Part shown: positions 6,446 to 13,169 of the stretch, piece by piece | How the letters are laid out: each line of letters opens with the position of its first letter | Numbering within the stretch: position 1 is the stretch's first letter | Assembly: GCA_021732805.1 (NCBI GenBank) | Contig: JAKFUJ010000299.1 | Coordinates: forward strand, 1 to 13,365 | Direction: 5' to 3' | Source: Betaproteobacteria bacterium | Lineage (GTDB): Bacteria; Pseudomonadota; Gammaproteobacteria; Burkholderiales; SG8-41 | DNA: 13,365 nucleotides | Notes under the pieces: model-generated | What the model was told of the DNA's origin: nothing | Databases searched by the model: none | The model's input: the letters and a program-made list of their open reading frames with translations, nothing else | Made by a program: the position numbers and the translations under genes

Positions 6446-7342
6446 ATGTCGCGTCCATTTACCTCGTCCTTGAACAGCGCCATCGGCGTCAGCCTTGTCT
6501 TTTTGCTCGCCTCGCCAGCGGCCATGGCCCAGACCTGGGACGGCGACACTAACGCTAACTGGGGCGTTGCCACGAACTGGAATGGCAACGTTGCACCTTC
6601 TGCAGGCGATACGGTCACCATCAACAATGGTAGCCTCGGCAACCAACCCAGCATCAGCAGCGGCGATAGCTTCACCGTCCAGCAGACCGCGATCACTGCA
6701 GGCAGTCTGACGATTGGGGGCAGCCTGACTTCAAACGTCACTGTCCAAAATCCAGGAACCCTGACCATTCAAGTTGGCGGTGATCTCGTTGGCAACGTCA
6801 CCAACAACGGAACATTTAACAATTCCGGCAGTGTTACTGGCAACGTCTCCAATTCCGGAACGCTGCACGCATTGAATGGCGCCTCCTTCCATTCCTTGTC
6901 GAACACAGGCCTGTTTGACCTGGGCGGCGGCGTAACCAATATTGTGGATACTTTGGCGCTGGGGGCGGGCTCCAGCTTGAGCATCGCAATGGCTGACTAC
7001 CCGTCCGGAGGCCCGTCAATCCTGGCCGGTAACGCAGTACTTGGCGGCTTGCTCATGCTCGACTTCAGCGGGGTCTCCTTTATCGACGATTTTTGGACGT
7101 TTGATCTTATCCAGGTTGGCGTTGGAGGGGGATTAACGGGCGACTTTTCCGGTTTCCAGGTTTCGGGTCTCGCACCCGACCTGTCGTTCTCCGCCAGTCA
7201 ATTCGACACTTATTACAGTATCAATCTTGAACGGATGATCACAACACCAGTGCCCGAGCCTGAGATCTACGCCATGCTCGGCCTTGGGTTGGGTTTGATG
7301 GGGTGGGTCGGGCGGCGCAGGAAGCTGCAGACTGCAGCTTGA
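6446..7342 (+). CDS. PEP-CTERM sorting domain protein
   Basis: The 298-residue protein has an N-terminal signal peptide (about 1-28, cleavage after AMA) and the tripartite C-terminal sorting signal. VPEP is at 269-272, followed by a hydrophobic segment rich in G and L and an RRRK cluster at 290-293. Exosortase (EpsH/XrtA type) cleaves such signals and delivers the protein to the surface or extracellular matrix. The mature part opens with a WDGD..NW...NW...P..GDTVTI pattern. It continues as short N/G/S/T-rich strands (GTLTI, GGDLVGN, NNGTFNNSG, VSNSGTL) like a beta-helix or autotransporter passenger. No exosortase gene is in the window, as is usual for scattered PEP-CTERM genes. ATG 6446 has GAGG at 6434-6437, eight bases upstream; the in-frame ATG 6404 lacks this. 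The binding target is unknown. Confidence 0.92.
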   Translation: MSRPFTSSLNSAIGVSLVFLLASPAAMAQTWDGDTNANWGVATNWNGNVAPSAGDTVTINNGSLGNQPSISSGDSFTVQQTAITAGSLTIGGSLTSNVTVQNPGTLTIQVGGDLVGNVTNNGTFNNSGSVTGNVSNSGTLHALNGASFHSLSNTGLFDLGGGVTNIVDTLALGAGSSLSIAMADYPSGGPSILAGNAVLGGLLMLDFSGVSFIDDFWTFDLIQVGVGGGLTGDFSGFQVSGLAPDLSFSASQFDTYYSINLERMITTPVPEPEIYAMLGLGLGLMGWVGRRRKLQTAA

Positions 7343-7361
7343 TACTCATCAGCCTTCACAC

Positions 7362-7388
7362 AACCCCGCTGCGGCGGGGTTTGTGTTT
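7362..7388 (+). terminator. Rho-independent terminator after the PEP-CTERM gene
   Basis: AACCCCGC (7362-7369) pairs perfectly with GCGGGGTT (7374-7381) around a TGCG loop. It is followed by the T-rich TGTGTTT. It lies 20 bases after the PEP-CTERM stop and 36 bases beyond the end of the convergent serine hydrolase gene, so it may also stop transcription from the other side. Confidence 0.85.
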
Positions 7389-7423
7389 AGGGGAGGGCTG
7401 GCCCCTTTGATTTTTTCTCGTGA

Positions 7424-8665
7424 CTATCTCAACGTATTGGCGACAGCCTCAAAAAATGCCCAGTCGTTGACGACGGCGTCGCCCAGCGGCTTGGGTTGCG
7501 CGCTCCACACCACAATCACGACTTTGGCTGCGGGATTCACGTACAGAAACTGTCCGTGTATGCCTTCCGCCGAATAGGCGCCGTCACGCCGTGATACCGG
7601 CGTGGTGCCGGTCCACCACAGATAACCGTAATCCAGCGCTTTGCCGTTACGCAGTTTTTTGGGTGTCGTGGCTTCCTGCATCCATCCTGCCGGCAGGATG
7701 GATTCGCCATTGATGCGGCCGCCGTTCAGCATGAACAGGCCGAGGCGGCCATAGTCGCGCAATGTCGCGCTGAATCCGCTGCCGCCGATTTCAATGCCGT
7801 CAGGTGATTCCAGCCACCAGTTGGCGTCGGCTTCCATGCCGACGCGGCTCCAGATGCGTTCGTGCAGATAGCTCGCCAGTGGTTGACCTGTGGCGTTGCG
7901 CAGGATTTGTGCGGCGACCTGCGTCTCCCCGGTGTTGTAGTTGTTCACGCTGCCGGGCGCGGCTGCGCGCGGCAGGTTTTTCATCACCGCCAGCGCGGCG
8001 CCGGGTTTTTGCGCAATCTGCGCTTCCAGCAGACGCCGCCGATCAGACTCGGGATCGGTATAGGTCTCAGTCCAGCGCACGCCGGAGGACATCATCAGCA
8101 CGTCGCGTATTGACACACCGTCATAGGCGCTGCCGGCCAGCGCCGGCACGTAACGCGTGACCGGATCGGCAAGACTCCTGATTTTTCCCTGCTGGATGGC
8201 CGCGCCGATCAGTGTTGATGTGATCGATTTCGCAATCGACATCGACATCCAGCGTGTGCGTTCGCTGTTGCCGTAACGGTAACGCTCGAGCTTGATGCGG
8301 CCGTTTTTCAGGATCAGCAGTCCGCTCACGCGGTTCAGTTCCAGATAGTTTTCGAGATCGTACTGTTTGCTGCCGTCGCTGAAGTTGATGGTCTTCAGTG
8401 GAACGGAAGCCGGCGGCAAAGGCATCGGCCTGTCCGAGCGCGGCACGCTGCGCACCGGAAACAGCCGGTCGATGTTGCGAAAGGTGTTGACCGCCATCTC
8501 CGGCGTCAGTACGCCGTCGTAGATCTGGCGCACGCTGCCGATGGTTTCGGCGGCGTGCGGATACGTGGTTTGAGCTGATAGTGCTTCGTACGCGGGCAGA
8601 GTGACTGCGAAAGCCAGCGCGATGCGATGCATCAAAAAGCGGCGGTGTTGATTATTGTGTGTCAC
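7424..8665 (-). CDS. Secreted serine hydrolase, class C beta-lactamase-like (SxxK family)
   Basis: The protein has up to 413 residues. Numbering from GTG 8665, the nucleophile motif SIAK is at 143-146, the second motif YNTG starts at Y243, and an HGQ at 370-372 stands where other family members have KTG/HTG. This pattern is closest to the esterase / 6-aminohexanoate-dimer hydrolase branch of the beta-lactamase superfamily, so an esterase or amidase is more likely than true antibiotic resistance. A signal peptide (MHRIALAFAVTLPAYEALSA) predicts periplasmic location. The start is uncertain: GTG 8665 or ATG 8632, which begins directly at the signal peptide; neither has a good ribosome site. The gene follows the thioesterase by 32 bases on the same strand and probably shares its transcript. 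Confidence 0.9.
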   Translation of the reverse strand: MTHNNQHRRFLMHRIALAFAVTLPAYEALSAQTTYPHAAETIGSVRQIYDGVLTPEMAVNTFRNIDRLFPVRSVPRSDRPMPLPPASVPLKTINFSDGSKQYDLENYLELNRVSGLLILKNGRIKLERYRYGNSERTRWMSMSIAKSITSTLIGAAIQQGKIRSLADPVTRYVPALAGSAYDGVSIRDVLMMSSGVRWTETYTDPESDRRRLLEAQIAQKPGAALAVMKNLPRAAAPGSVNNYNTGETQVAAQILRNATGQPLASYLHERIWSRVGMEADANWWLESPDGIEIGGSGFSATLRDYGRLGLFMLNGGRINGESILPAGWMQEATTPKKLRNGKALDYGYLWWTGTTPVSRRDGAYSAEGIHGQFLYVNPAAKVVIVVWSAQPKPLGDAVVNDWAFFEAVANTLR

Positions 8666-8697
8666 TCAGAGCAAATATATCCTGACTGGACGGCGCG

Positions 8698-9105
8698 TTA
8701 CCTGACGCTGGACGGAAGCACGGTGAAGTCACTGGTTTTCGGCAGTGACTGCATCGCCCTGTGCAAGGCCTCCGGCGGTGCAACCAGCTTGCGCGCGGCC
8801 AGGTCCAGCCAGCCGCCGGCACTGGTCACACGGGCGCAAAGTGTGCCGTCCGGTCGCAGGATTTCATTGCGCAACAGGAAGCGGCTGCCGTCTGCGGAGT
8901 GACCTGCAATCGCCAGCGTCACGGTGATCTCCTGCAGCAGGCCGACTTCCTTGCGGTATTCCACTTCGTCTTTCATCACCACGGGGCCCAGCCTGAGGCG
9001 CGCGAACTCCCCGACCGGAAAGCCGTTCTCGGCGAAAAACATCATGCGCACGTCGGCGGCCTTGTCGAGAAAGGCGGTGTTTTTCATGTGGGCGTTGAAA
9101 TCCAT
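8698..9105 (-). CDS. Hotdog-fold acyl-CoA thioesterase (4HBT family), start unclear
   Basis: From ATG 9105 the protein has 135 residues. The N-terminal DFNAHMKNTAFLD matches the D-x-N-x-H motif of 4-hydroxybenzoyl-CoA thioesterase-like enzymes, which hydrolyse acyl-CoA thioesters in the cytoplasm. The 12 codons directly upstream (9141-9106) also read as family-like sequence, IYSKTLFASWAD, so the true N-terminus probably lies there, but no ATG, GTG or TTG occurs before the in-frame TAG. The only candidate is an ATC at 9141-9139, seven bases after a GGAG at 9152-9149. The gene therefore starts at an ATC, has lost its start codon, or begins internally at ATG 9105. It lies upstream of the serine hydrolase on the same strand. 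Confidence 0.85.
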   Translation of the reverse strand: MDFNAHMKNTAFLDKAADVRMMFFAENGFPVGEFARLRLGPVVMKDEVEYRKEVGLLQEITVTLAIAGHSADGSRFLLRNEILRPDGTLCARVTSAGGWLDLAARKLVAPPEALHRAMQSLPKTSDFTVLPSSVR

Positions 9106-9220
9106 GTCGGCCCAGCTGGCGAATAGGGTTTTTGAATAGATGGGGTGTCTCCGCTACGGGATGGTGGTATCCGTGACGTCTAACGTGGAGCGCCGGTTGT
9201 GCGTCACAGGTATCAGATGG

Positions 9221-9304
9221 GTAGGGTGGGCAAAGCGTAGCGTGCCCACCGTGTATTCAATGAGACGGCGTTTCCGTGGGCACGCTACGCTTTGCCCACC
9301 CTAC
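9221..9304. repeat. Perfect 29-bp inverted repeat (GTAGGGTGGGCAAAGCG family)
   Basis: Positions 9221-9249 and 9276-9304 are perfect reverse complements over 29 bases, separated by 26 bases. The sequence (GTAGGGTGGGCAAAGCGTAG and onward) belongs to a palindromic repeat type common between genes in beta- and gammaproteobacteria. A small GCTGC-TAC-GCAGC hairpin follows at 9309-9321. The element lies between the thioesterase start and the end of the AT-rich gene; nothing else is seen between 9153 and 9339. Confidence 0.9.
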
Positions 9305-9339
9305 GCTTGCTGCTACGCAGCTCATCCGCCCTATGGTTT

Positions 9340-9801
9340 TCAAGGAAAAAGTTCCTCGCGCTTCCACTTTTTCCAGAGTTCCGCTGCCATACAACAGTCA
9401 AGCCAATTATTGATTATGTAGCTATCTTTAAGATGCGAAGGAGGGGTTGGCTCATGGTTAAAATAATAGCAATATGTTTTTATGAGACTTTGTCCTCGAA
9501 TTGGTTGCGTGCCAGGGTCGATAGGCCATCGTATCGCCGAGATTATTTTCATCATGTCATTGTGCTCCGCTTGAATATGCAGATCTTCGACGGAGGAGAT
9601 ATCTAGCAGTTTTGATATCTCTATTAGGTCGTATCCATTTCCATTGAAGCTAACGATTGTTCCTTTAGATGAAATGATTCGCTTAGCTCCTTGAATCATC
9701 TTATCTCGATAGCGGTAAGGGGAATATATATTGCTGTTGATGTCGAGGATTCCAATAATGTCGGTGCCATAATCAAATGCAAAGATTTTGCTATTTTTCA
9801 T
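9340..9801 (-). CDS. AT-rich orphan gene, possible DEDD/RNase H-like nuclease
   Basis: I do not recognise this 153-residue protein with certainty. It begins MKNSKIFAFDYGTDIIG, a strand that could hold the first acidic residue of an RNase H-like fold. It continues with GTIVSFNGNGYDL, close to the NxxFD/NGxxYD motif II of DEDD exonucleases. Near the end, DSYIINNWLDCCMAAELW could supply the last acidic residue. Motif I is not a clean DxE, so catalysis is doubtful. By hand count 9601-9780 is about 38% GC, far below the neighbours, which indicates recent acquisition. ATG 9801 is preferred; the frame is open back to 9924, but that part overlaps the BrnA-like gene and looks non-coding. Neither start has a clear ribosome site. 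It lies 73 bases after the BrnA-like gene on the same strand. Confidence 0.6.
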   Translation of the reverse strand: MKNSKIFAFDYGTDIIGILDINSNIYSPYRYRDKMIQGAKRIISSKGTIVSFNGNGYDLIEISKLLDISSVEDLHIQAEHNDMMKIISAIRWPIDPGTQPIRGQSLIKTYCYYFNHEPTPPSHLKDSYIINNWLDCCMAAELWKKWKREELFP

Positions 9802-9874
9802 TGTTTTTGAAGAGCCGCGTCTCTTTTGAAACTGCAGCCCGTATTTCGTTCTATTGCATACGGCCTGCATTTGC

Positions 9875-10183
9875 TCAAGTCGTATGCCGTTCTTCGCGGA
9901 TGACCCGACGCAGAGTGGATTCAATCTGCTCGCCCGTCATGGCCAGGCGGAGCGCTTGGTTGATGAGAGTCTGGTAGCCACGTTCTCCAGCCTTGGCCTT
10001 GAAGAACGCAATCATTGCGCCGTCCAGCATGATGGAAACGCGCTGTTTGCCCAGATGTTCGCTGACCGCTGTGGAGAATTCGTCGCGGCTGACATCTTTC
10101 AGGCCTACGCGCAGGCGTGGCGGCTTAGAGGTAGCGGGAGAGGGTTTTGATTTCATGGGGTTCCGGACGTTCGGACGGGCCAT
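9875..10183 (-). CDS. BrnA/CopG-like antitoxin, no adjacent BrnT
   Basis: The 102-residue protein carries the BrnA-type ribbon-helix-helix region. VSIMLDGAMIAFFKAKAGERGYQTLINQALRLAM corresponds to the family pattern of a strand (here 50-54), a helix with FKAKG and then GYQT.IN..LR. Such proteins dimerise, bind their own promoter and neutralise the RNase toxin BrnT, normally encoded just upstream. Here the upstream neighbour is an XRE antitoxin (31 bases away), not BrnT. The basic, Pro/Ser/Lys-rich N-terminus (about 40 residues) is longer than the minimal domain. ATG 10183 and ATG 10156 are both possible starts; the latter has GGA five bases before it. It may work with the preceding toxin-antitoxin pair, with the AT-rich gene downstream, or be a solitary regulator. 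Confidence 0.78.
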   Translation of the reverse strand: MARPNVRNPMKSKPSPATSKPPRLRVGLKDVSRDEFSTAVSEHLGKQRVSIMLDGAMIAFFKAKAGERGYQTLINQALRLAMTGEQIESTLRRVIREERHTT

Positions 10184-10214
10184 GGAAATGCATTCTCGCC
10201 TGACGGGGAGAACC

Positions 10215-10487
10215 TCAGGCCACCGCCAGCAGTGCCCGCGGATTCCTGTCGGCGATCAGCAGCAGGGTTTTTGCGGCGCCCGAGGGCGCACGGCGGCCTT
10301 GCTCCCATTCCTGCAGGGTGCGCGGGGATACGCCAAGCAACTCGGCAAAGCGAGACTGCGAAAGCCCGGTCTTTTCCCGGATTTTGGAGACCGACGGCAG
10401 GGTGCGGACGCGCCCATGTTCGCCGCGCTTGATCTCGCGGATGCCCTCGAGGATTTCCAGTCCGATGTTGCGTTTAGCTTTCGGCAT
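10215..10487 (-). CDS. XRE-family antitoxin (HigA/NadS-like)
   Basis: The 90-residue protein has a helix-turn-helix of the Cro/C1 type at about 42-64 (GLSQSRFAELLGVSPRTLQEWEQG, split by its turn at LGVS). An N-terminal region (1-40) follows the NadS-type antitoxin layout. It should bind the RelE-type toxin encoded just upstream and repress the shared promoter. ATG 10487 has AAGGAAG about six bases upstream and lies inside the toxin gene, giving a 14-bp overlap, so the two are translationally coupled in the toxin-first order of higBA-like operons. The frame is open for another 18 codons to 10541, but that part lies within the toxin frame and has no ribosome site. Confidence 0.9.
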   Translation of the reverse strand: MPKAKRNIGLEILEGIREIKRGEHGRVRTLPSVSKIREKTGLSQSRFAELLGVSPRTLQEWEQGRRAPSGAAKTLLLIADRNPRALLAVA

Positions 10488-10791
10488 CGATTTCTTCCTT
10501 GATCTGTCTGAGGATATGCCCCGGTATCGAGTCTGTTTCATTCTTGGCGTACATCGTGAGCAACCATACCTGCTCCCGGCGCAGTCTCAGGTAATAGATG
10601 ATGCGCACGCCGCCGCGTTTGCCGCGTCCGGGCGCGCCCCAACGCATTTTCCTGACGCCGCCGGAGCCGACCACCAGATCACCCGTTTCCGGGTTGGCGG
10701 CCAGATGCTGCTCCAGTTTTGTCAGATCGTCGTCCGAATAACGTTCGCTGAACAGGCGCGAGAACAGCTTGGTCTGGATGAACGTGAACAT
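10474..10791 (-). CDS. RelE/ParE-superfamily toxin (HigB-like)
   Basis: The 105-residue protein matches the toxin partner of NadS/HigA antitoxins. The central WGAPGRGKRGGVRIIYYLR and the following VWLLTMYAKNE form the strand core seen in this RelE branch, and the C-terminal helix is ILRQIKEEID. Members cut mRNA at the ribosome. Lys and Arg in GRGKRGGVR are the likely RNA-contacting residues, inferred from position. The gene is first in the operon and overlaps the antitoxin gene by 14 bp. Its ATG begins only five bases after a TATAAT, so there is no room for a ribosome site in the mRNA and a leaderless transcript is expected. No alternative internal ATG fits the family's N-terminus (MFTFIQTKLF). 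Confidence 0.9.
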   Translation of the reverse strand: MFTFIQTKLFSRLFSERYSDDDLTKLEQHLAANPETGDLVVGSGGVRKMRWGAPGRGKRGGVRIIYYLRLRREQVWLLTMYAKNETDSIPGHILRQIKEEIDAES

Positions 10792-10796
10792 GCCGG

Positions 10797-10824
10797 ATTA
10801 TACGTCAGAGACGTATTACGTCAA
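10797..10824 (-). promoter_or_regulatory. Sigma-70 promoter of the toxin-antitoxin operon
   Basis: On the minus strand TTGACG (10824-10819) is followed by a 16-bp spacer and a perfect TATAAT (10802-10797). Five bases (CCGGC) separate TATAAT from the toxin ATG (10791-10789). Transcription would normally start about seven bases after the -10, that is at or within one base of the A of the ATG. Confidence 0.75.
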
Positions 10825-10829
10825 TGACG
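10801..10829. promoter_or_regulatory. Putative autoregulatory operator overlapping the TA promoter
   Basis: GACGTATTACGTC (10810-10822) is a palindrome of two 6-base arms. Further half-sites lie on either side: TACGTCA at 10801-10807, a second TACGTCA at 10817-10823, and TGACG at 10825-10829. They cover the -35 box, the spacer and the edge of the -10, the place where toxin-antitoxin repressors bind. Binding by the XRE antitoxin is an inference from this position. Confidence 0.5.
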
Positions 10830-10843
10830 GACCATGAGAAATC

Positions 10844-10947
10844 GTAGCCCGGATAAGCGTAGCGTAATCCGGGGCATGCAACGCATTCCAGCCGCTACGC
10901 CCGGATTGCCCCCCAAGGGGACTTCCTTCGGGGCGCATCCGGGCTAC
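10844..10947. repeat. Palindromic intergenic repeat (GTAGCCCGGAT family) with the shared 29-bp module
   Basis: The outer arms GTAGCCCGGAT (10844-10854) and ATCCGGGCTAC (10937-10947) are a perfect 11-bp inverted repeat. The left arm continues as AAGCGTAGCGTAATCCGGGG, with a partly complementary GCTACGCCCGGATT at 10893-10906. The right half holds the 29-bp module (10908-10936) also present at 4794-4822. GTAGCCCGGATTACGC-type repeats are widespread in proteobacteria. The element sits between the toxin-antitoxin promoter and the end of the aminotransferase gene and might stop transcription from the latter. Confidence 0.85.
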
Positions 10948-11004
10948 ATTGGCAACGGCGGTCGATTTTTTTATAAGTATTTGATTATATTAATTATTTC
11001 TTTG

Positions 11005-12162
11005 TCAGAGTTGACTGAGGATTTCCGCCCCCTTTTTCAGCGTTTCCTCCGACTTCGCAAAACAGAAGCGCAACACCCGATGCGCTGGCGGCTGGCGATA
11101 GAACACCGATACCGGGATTGATGCCACGCCATGTTCCTTGGTCAGCCGCACTGCAAGATCAGTGTCCTTCTCTTCGCTGATCGCTTCATAAGACAGGTTC
11201 TGGAAAAACGTGCCGCGCGAGGGCAGGGGCTTGAAGCGCGAACCTTTGAGGGCGTCGAGAAAAAAATCGCGTTTCTGTTGATATAACGCCGCGAGTTGCA
11301 GATAGGCATCCCGGTTTTTCATGTATTCGGCGAACACGTACTGCAGCGGGCCGTTGGTGACGAAAGCGTTGAACTGGTGCACCTTGCGGAATTCGTTCAT
11401 CAGTTCGCGCGGCGCGGCGACGTAGCCCATTTTCCAGCCGGTGACGCTGTAGGTCTTCCCGAACGATGAGATGAAAAAGCTGCGCTCAGCGAGACCCGGG
11501 TAACGGGCGACGCTCTGGTGCTGGTGGCCGTCAAACACGATGTGTTCGTAGACTTCATCGCTGATGACGACGATATCGGTTTTTTTCAGCACAGCTTCCA
11601 GCAGGCGCAGGTCTTCGGCGGAGAGTACGGTCGCGGTCGGGTTGTGCGGGGTGTTGAGGATGATGGCGCGGGTTTTCGGGGTGATCGCAGCCTCAACCGC
11701 CTGCCAGTCGATGCTGTACTCCGGGTAACGCAGTTGCACATACACCGGCACGCCGCCATGCACTTCAACCGCCGGCGCGTAGCTGTCGTAGGTGGGTTCG
11801 AACAGAAGGACTTCGTCGCCGGGGCGGATCAGCGCGGCGACGGCGGTGTAAATCGCGTAAGTGGCGCCGGGTACGATGGTGACTTCGTGTTCGACGTCGT
11901 AACGCGCGCCGTACAGCGATTCTATTTTTTCGGCAACGGCCTCACGTAGCGGCACGATGCCGGCCATCGGCGGGTACTGGTTGACGCCGGCATTGAAATG
12001 TTTGGTGACCAGCGCACGCAGTTCGGGTGCGCAGTCAAAATCCGGGAAACCCTGAGACAGGTTGATCGCCTTGTATTCGGCGGCGAGGCGCGACATCACC
12101 GTGAAAATGGTGGTGCCGACATGAGGGAGTTTGGAGTGGATTTGGCCGGGGTAGGTCGGCAT
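11005..12162 (-). CDS. ybdL: Methionine aminotransferase, YbdL-like (class I/II PLP aminotransferase)
   Basis: The 385-residue protein is a full-length fold-type I aminotransferase closely resembling E. coli YbdL. Shared features are SKLPHVGTTIFT near the N-terminus, INLSQGFPDFD at 33-43, LNTPHNP at 169-175 and SFGKTYSVTGWK with the PLP lysine K236. N174, D202 and Y205 are the expected cofactor contacts. YbdL transfers the amino group of methionine to 2-oxo acids, including 4-methylthio-2-oxobutanoate, the last intermediate of methionine salvage; relatives include kynurenine aminotransferases. No salvage genes are nearby. ATG 12162 gives the family N-terminus although no ribosome site is clear (TATCAATA precedes it). 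It lies 58 bases downstream of the lipoprotein gene on the same strand and may share its transcript. Confidence 0.92.
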   Translation of the reverse strand: MPTYPGQIHSKLPHVGTTIFTVMSRLAAEYKAINLSQGFPDFDCAPELRALVTKHFNAGVNQYPPMAGIVPLREAVAEKIESLYGARYDVEHEVTIVPGATYAIYTAVAALIRPGDEVLLFEPTYDSYAPAVEVHGGVPVYVQLRYPEYSIDWQAVEAAITPKTRAIILNTPHNPTATVLSAEDLRLLEAVLKKTDIVVISDEVYEHIVFDGHQHQSVARYPGLAERSFFISSFGKTYSVTGWKMGYVAAPRELMNEFRKVHQFNAFVTNGPLQYVFAEYMKNRDAYLQLAALYQQKRDFFLDALKGSRFKPLPSRGTFFQNLSYEAISEEKDTDLAVRLTKEHGVASIPVSVFYRQPPAHRVLRFCFAKSEETLKKGAEILSQL

Positions 12163-12220
12163 TATTGATATCGGTTTGTTGTCGTTGTCTGAGCGTTACT
12201 TCCGCGGCAACCATTCTAGC

Positions 12221-13102
12221 TTAACGGTTTGCGGCGACGCCCGGACGATTCTTCGACAACTCGCGGAAATCATCCGCGAAATCCTGCAGACGTTGCAGCA
12301 GATGATTGCGCTGCTCTGCAGTCAGCATGCGGTCTGCCGCGGCATAAAATTCGGCGCGCTTTTTCCACGACTCTTCAAACAGGCGCGTCTGTTCCGGTGT
12401 GCGTCCGCCTTCCCAGTGTACCAGCCAGTCGCGCAGGCGTTGTGCGAACACCTTGCGCTCGCCGCCGCGCAGTTCCAGCAACGCAAAAAATTCGCGTTGT
12501 CGGCGCAGCCGGTCCTCATGGCGCAGTTTGTCGACCAGCGGCAGTGTCTGCAGCAGGGCGCTCAACTGTTTTTGCTGCGGTTCGGACAGCGGTCCCACCC
12601 AGTCCCGCAGTTGCGACAGCGCGCGTTCGCGGACCACCTTGCGGCGTTCGGCTTCGCTGTCGGCGATGCGATGCTCGCGCATGAACTTGCGATTGTCCTT
12701 GTCGGTCTGCTGGCGGAAGTAATCGATTTGCTGCGGCGTCAGCGTGGCGAGCAGGTCGGCGGCATCCGCAGCGCCCTGCGCAGAAATGCGCGCATAACGT
12801 TGCTTGAAACCGTCAATCAGCCACAGCACGTCCGTTTCCTGCAGCCCGCGCCGCGCCCGCGTCTGGATGTCACCGAGAAATTGCGCGTATTCCGGCAGTT
12901 GTTCACGGCGGTGCCAGTTGTGCAGGCGCTCGAAGCGTTGTGCAAACTGGTCGCGCTGGTCGCTGTTCAGATCAAAGTAGTCATGCACCATCCACGCCGC
13001 GACGGAGTCGAAGTGGCCGTAACCGACGCGCACCATGCTGCAGCCCGCGTTAAGCAGCAGGCACAGTATCAACAGCAGGGCGCGGATATCCGGATAACGC
13101 AT
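12221..13102 (-). CDS. DUF6279-family lipoprotein
   Basis: The 293-residue protein begins with a lipoprotein signal peptide ending in the lipobox LNAGC, with the acylated cysteine at C21. Ser at the next position predicts transport to the outer membrane. The mature part is helical and very rich in Arg, Gln, Glu and Leu. It contains repeated LNSDQRDQF, LTPQQIDYF, LSEPQQKQL and LTAEQRNHL segments, a spacing seen in DUF6279 proteins and in stress-related periplasmic helical proteins. The function is unknown. The gene starts about 20 bases after the terminator of the upstream HbpS-like gene, so it needs its own promoter, but only a TTGACT (13122-13117) is visible, too close to the ATG to be the -35 of a normal promoter. 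Confidence 0.85.
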   Translation of the reverse strand: MRYPDIRALLLILCLLLNAGCSMVRVGYGHFDSVAAWMVHDYFDLNSDQRDQFAQRFERLHNWHRREQLPEYAQFLGDIQTRARRGLQETDVLWLIDGFKQRYARISAQGAADAADLLATLTPQQIDYFRQQTDKDNRKFMREHRIADSEAERRKVVRERALSQLRDWVGPLSEPQQKQLSALLQTLPLVDKLRHEDRLRRQREFFALLELRGGERKVFAQRLRDWLVHWEGGRTPEQTRLFEESWKKRAEFYAAADRMLTAEQRNHLLQRLQDFADDFRELSKNRPGVAANR

Positions 13103-13120
13103 GGGTTTCGGGGCAGAGTC

Positions 13121-13148
13121 AAAAAAACGGGGCCGTCAGGCCCCGTTT
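13121..13148 (-). terminator. Rho-independent terminator of the HbpS/GlcG-like gene
   Basis: AAACGGGGCC (13125-13134) pairs perfectly with GGCCCCGTTT (13139-13148) around a four-base loop. Read on the minus strand, the hairpin is followed by seven T (13127-13121). It lies 21 bases after the stop of the partial gene at the right edge and just before the lipoprotein gene. Confidence 0.92.
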
Positions 13149-13169
13149 ATAACATCCAATGGCGGATGA

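Noticed and set aside
7424..8665. Antibiotic-resistance beta-lactamase
   Set aside because: The SxxK and Y motifs are present, but YNTG and HGQ fit esterase/amidase-type relatives better than AmpC enzymes.
9221..9304. Insertion sequence ends
   Set aside because: The arms enclose only 26 bases and no transposase is present; it is a dispersed palindromic repeat.
9802..9924. Longer start for the AT-rich gene
   Set aside because: The added 41 residues overlap the end of the BrnA-like gene and show no fold or motif; ATG 9801 begins directly at the first predicted strand.
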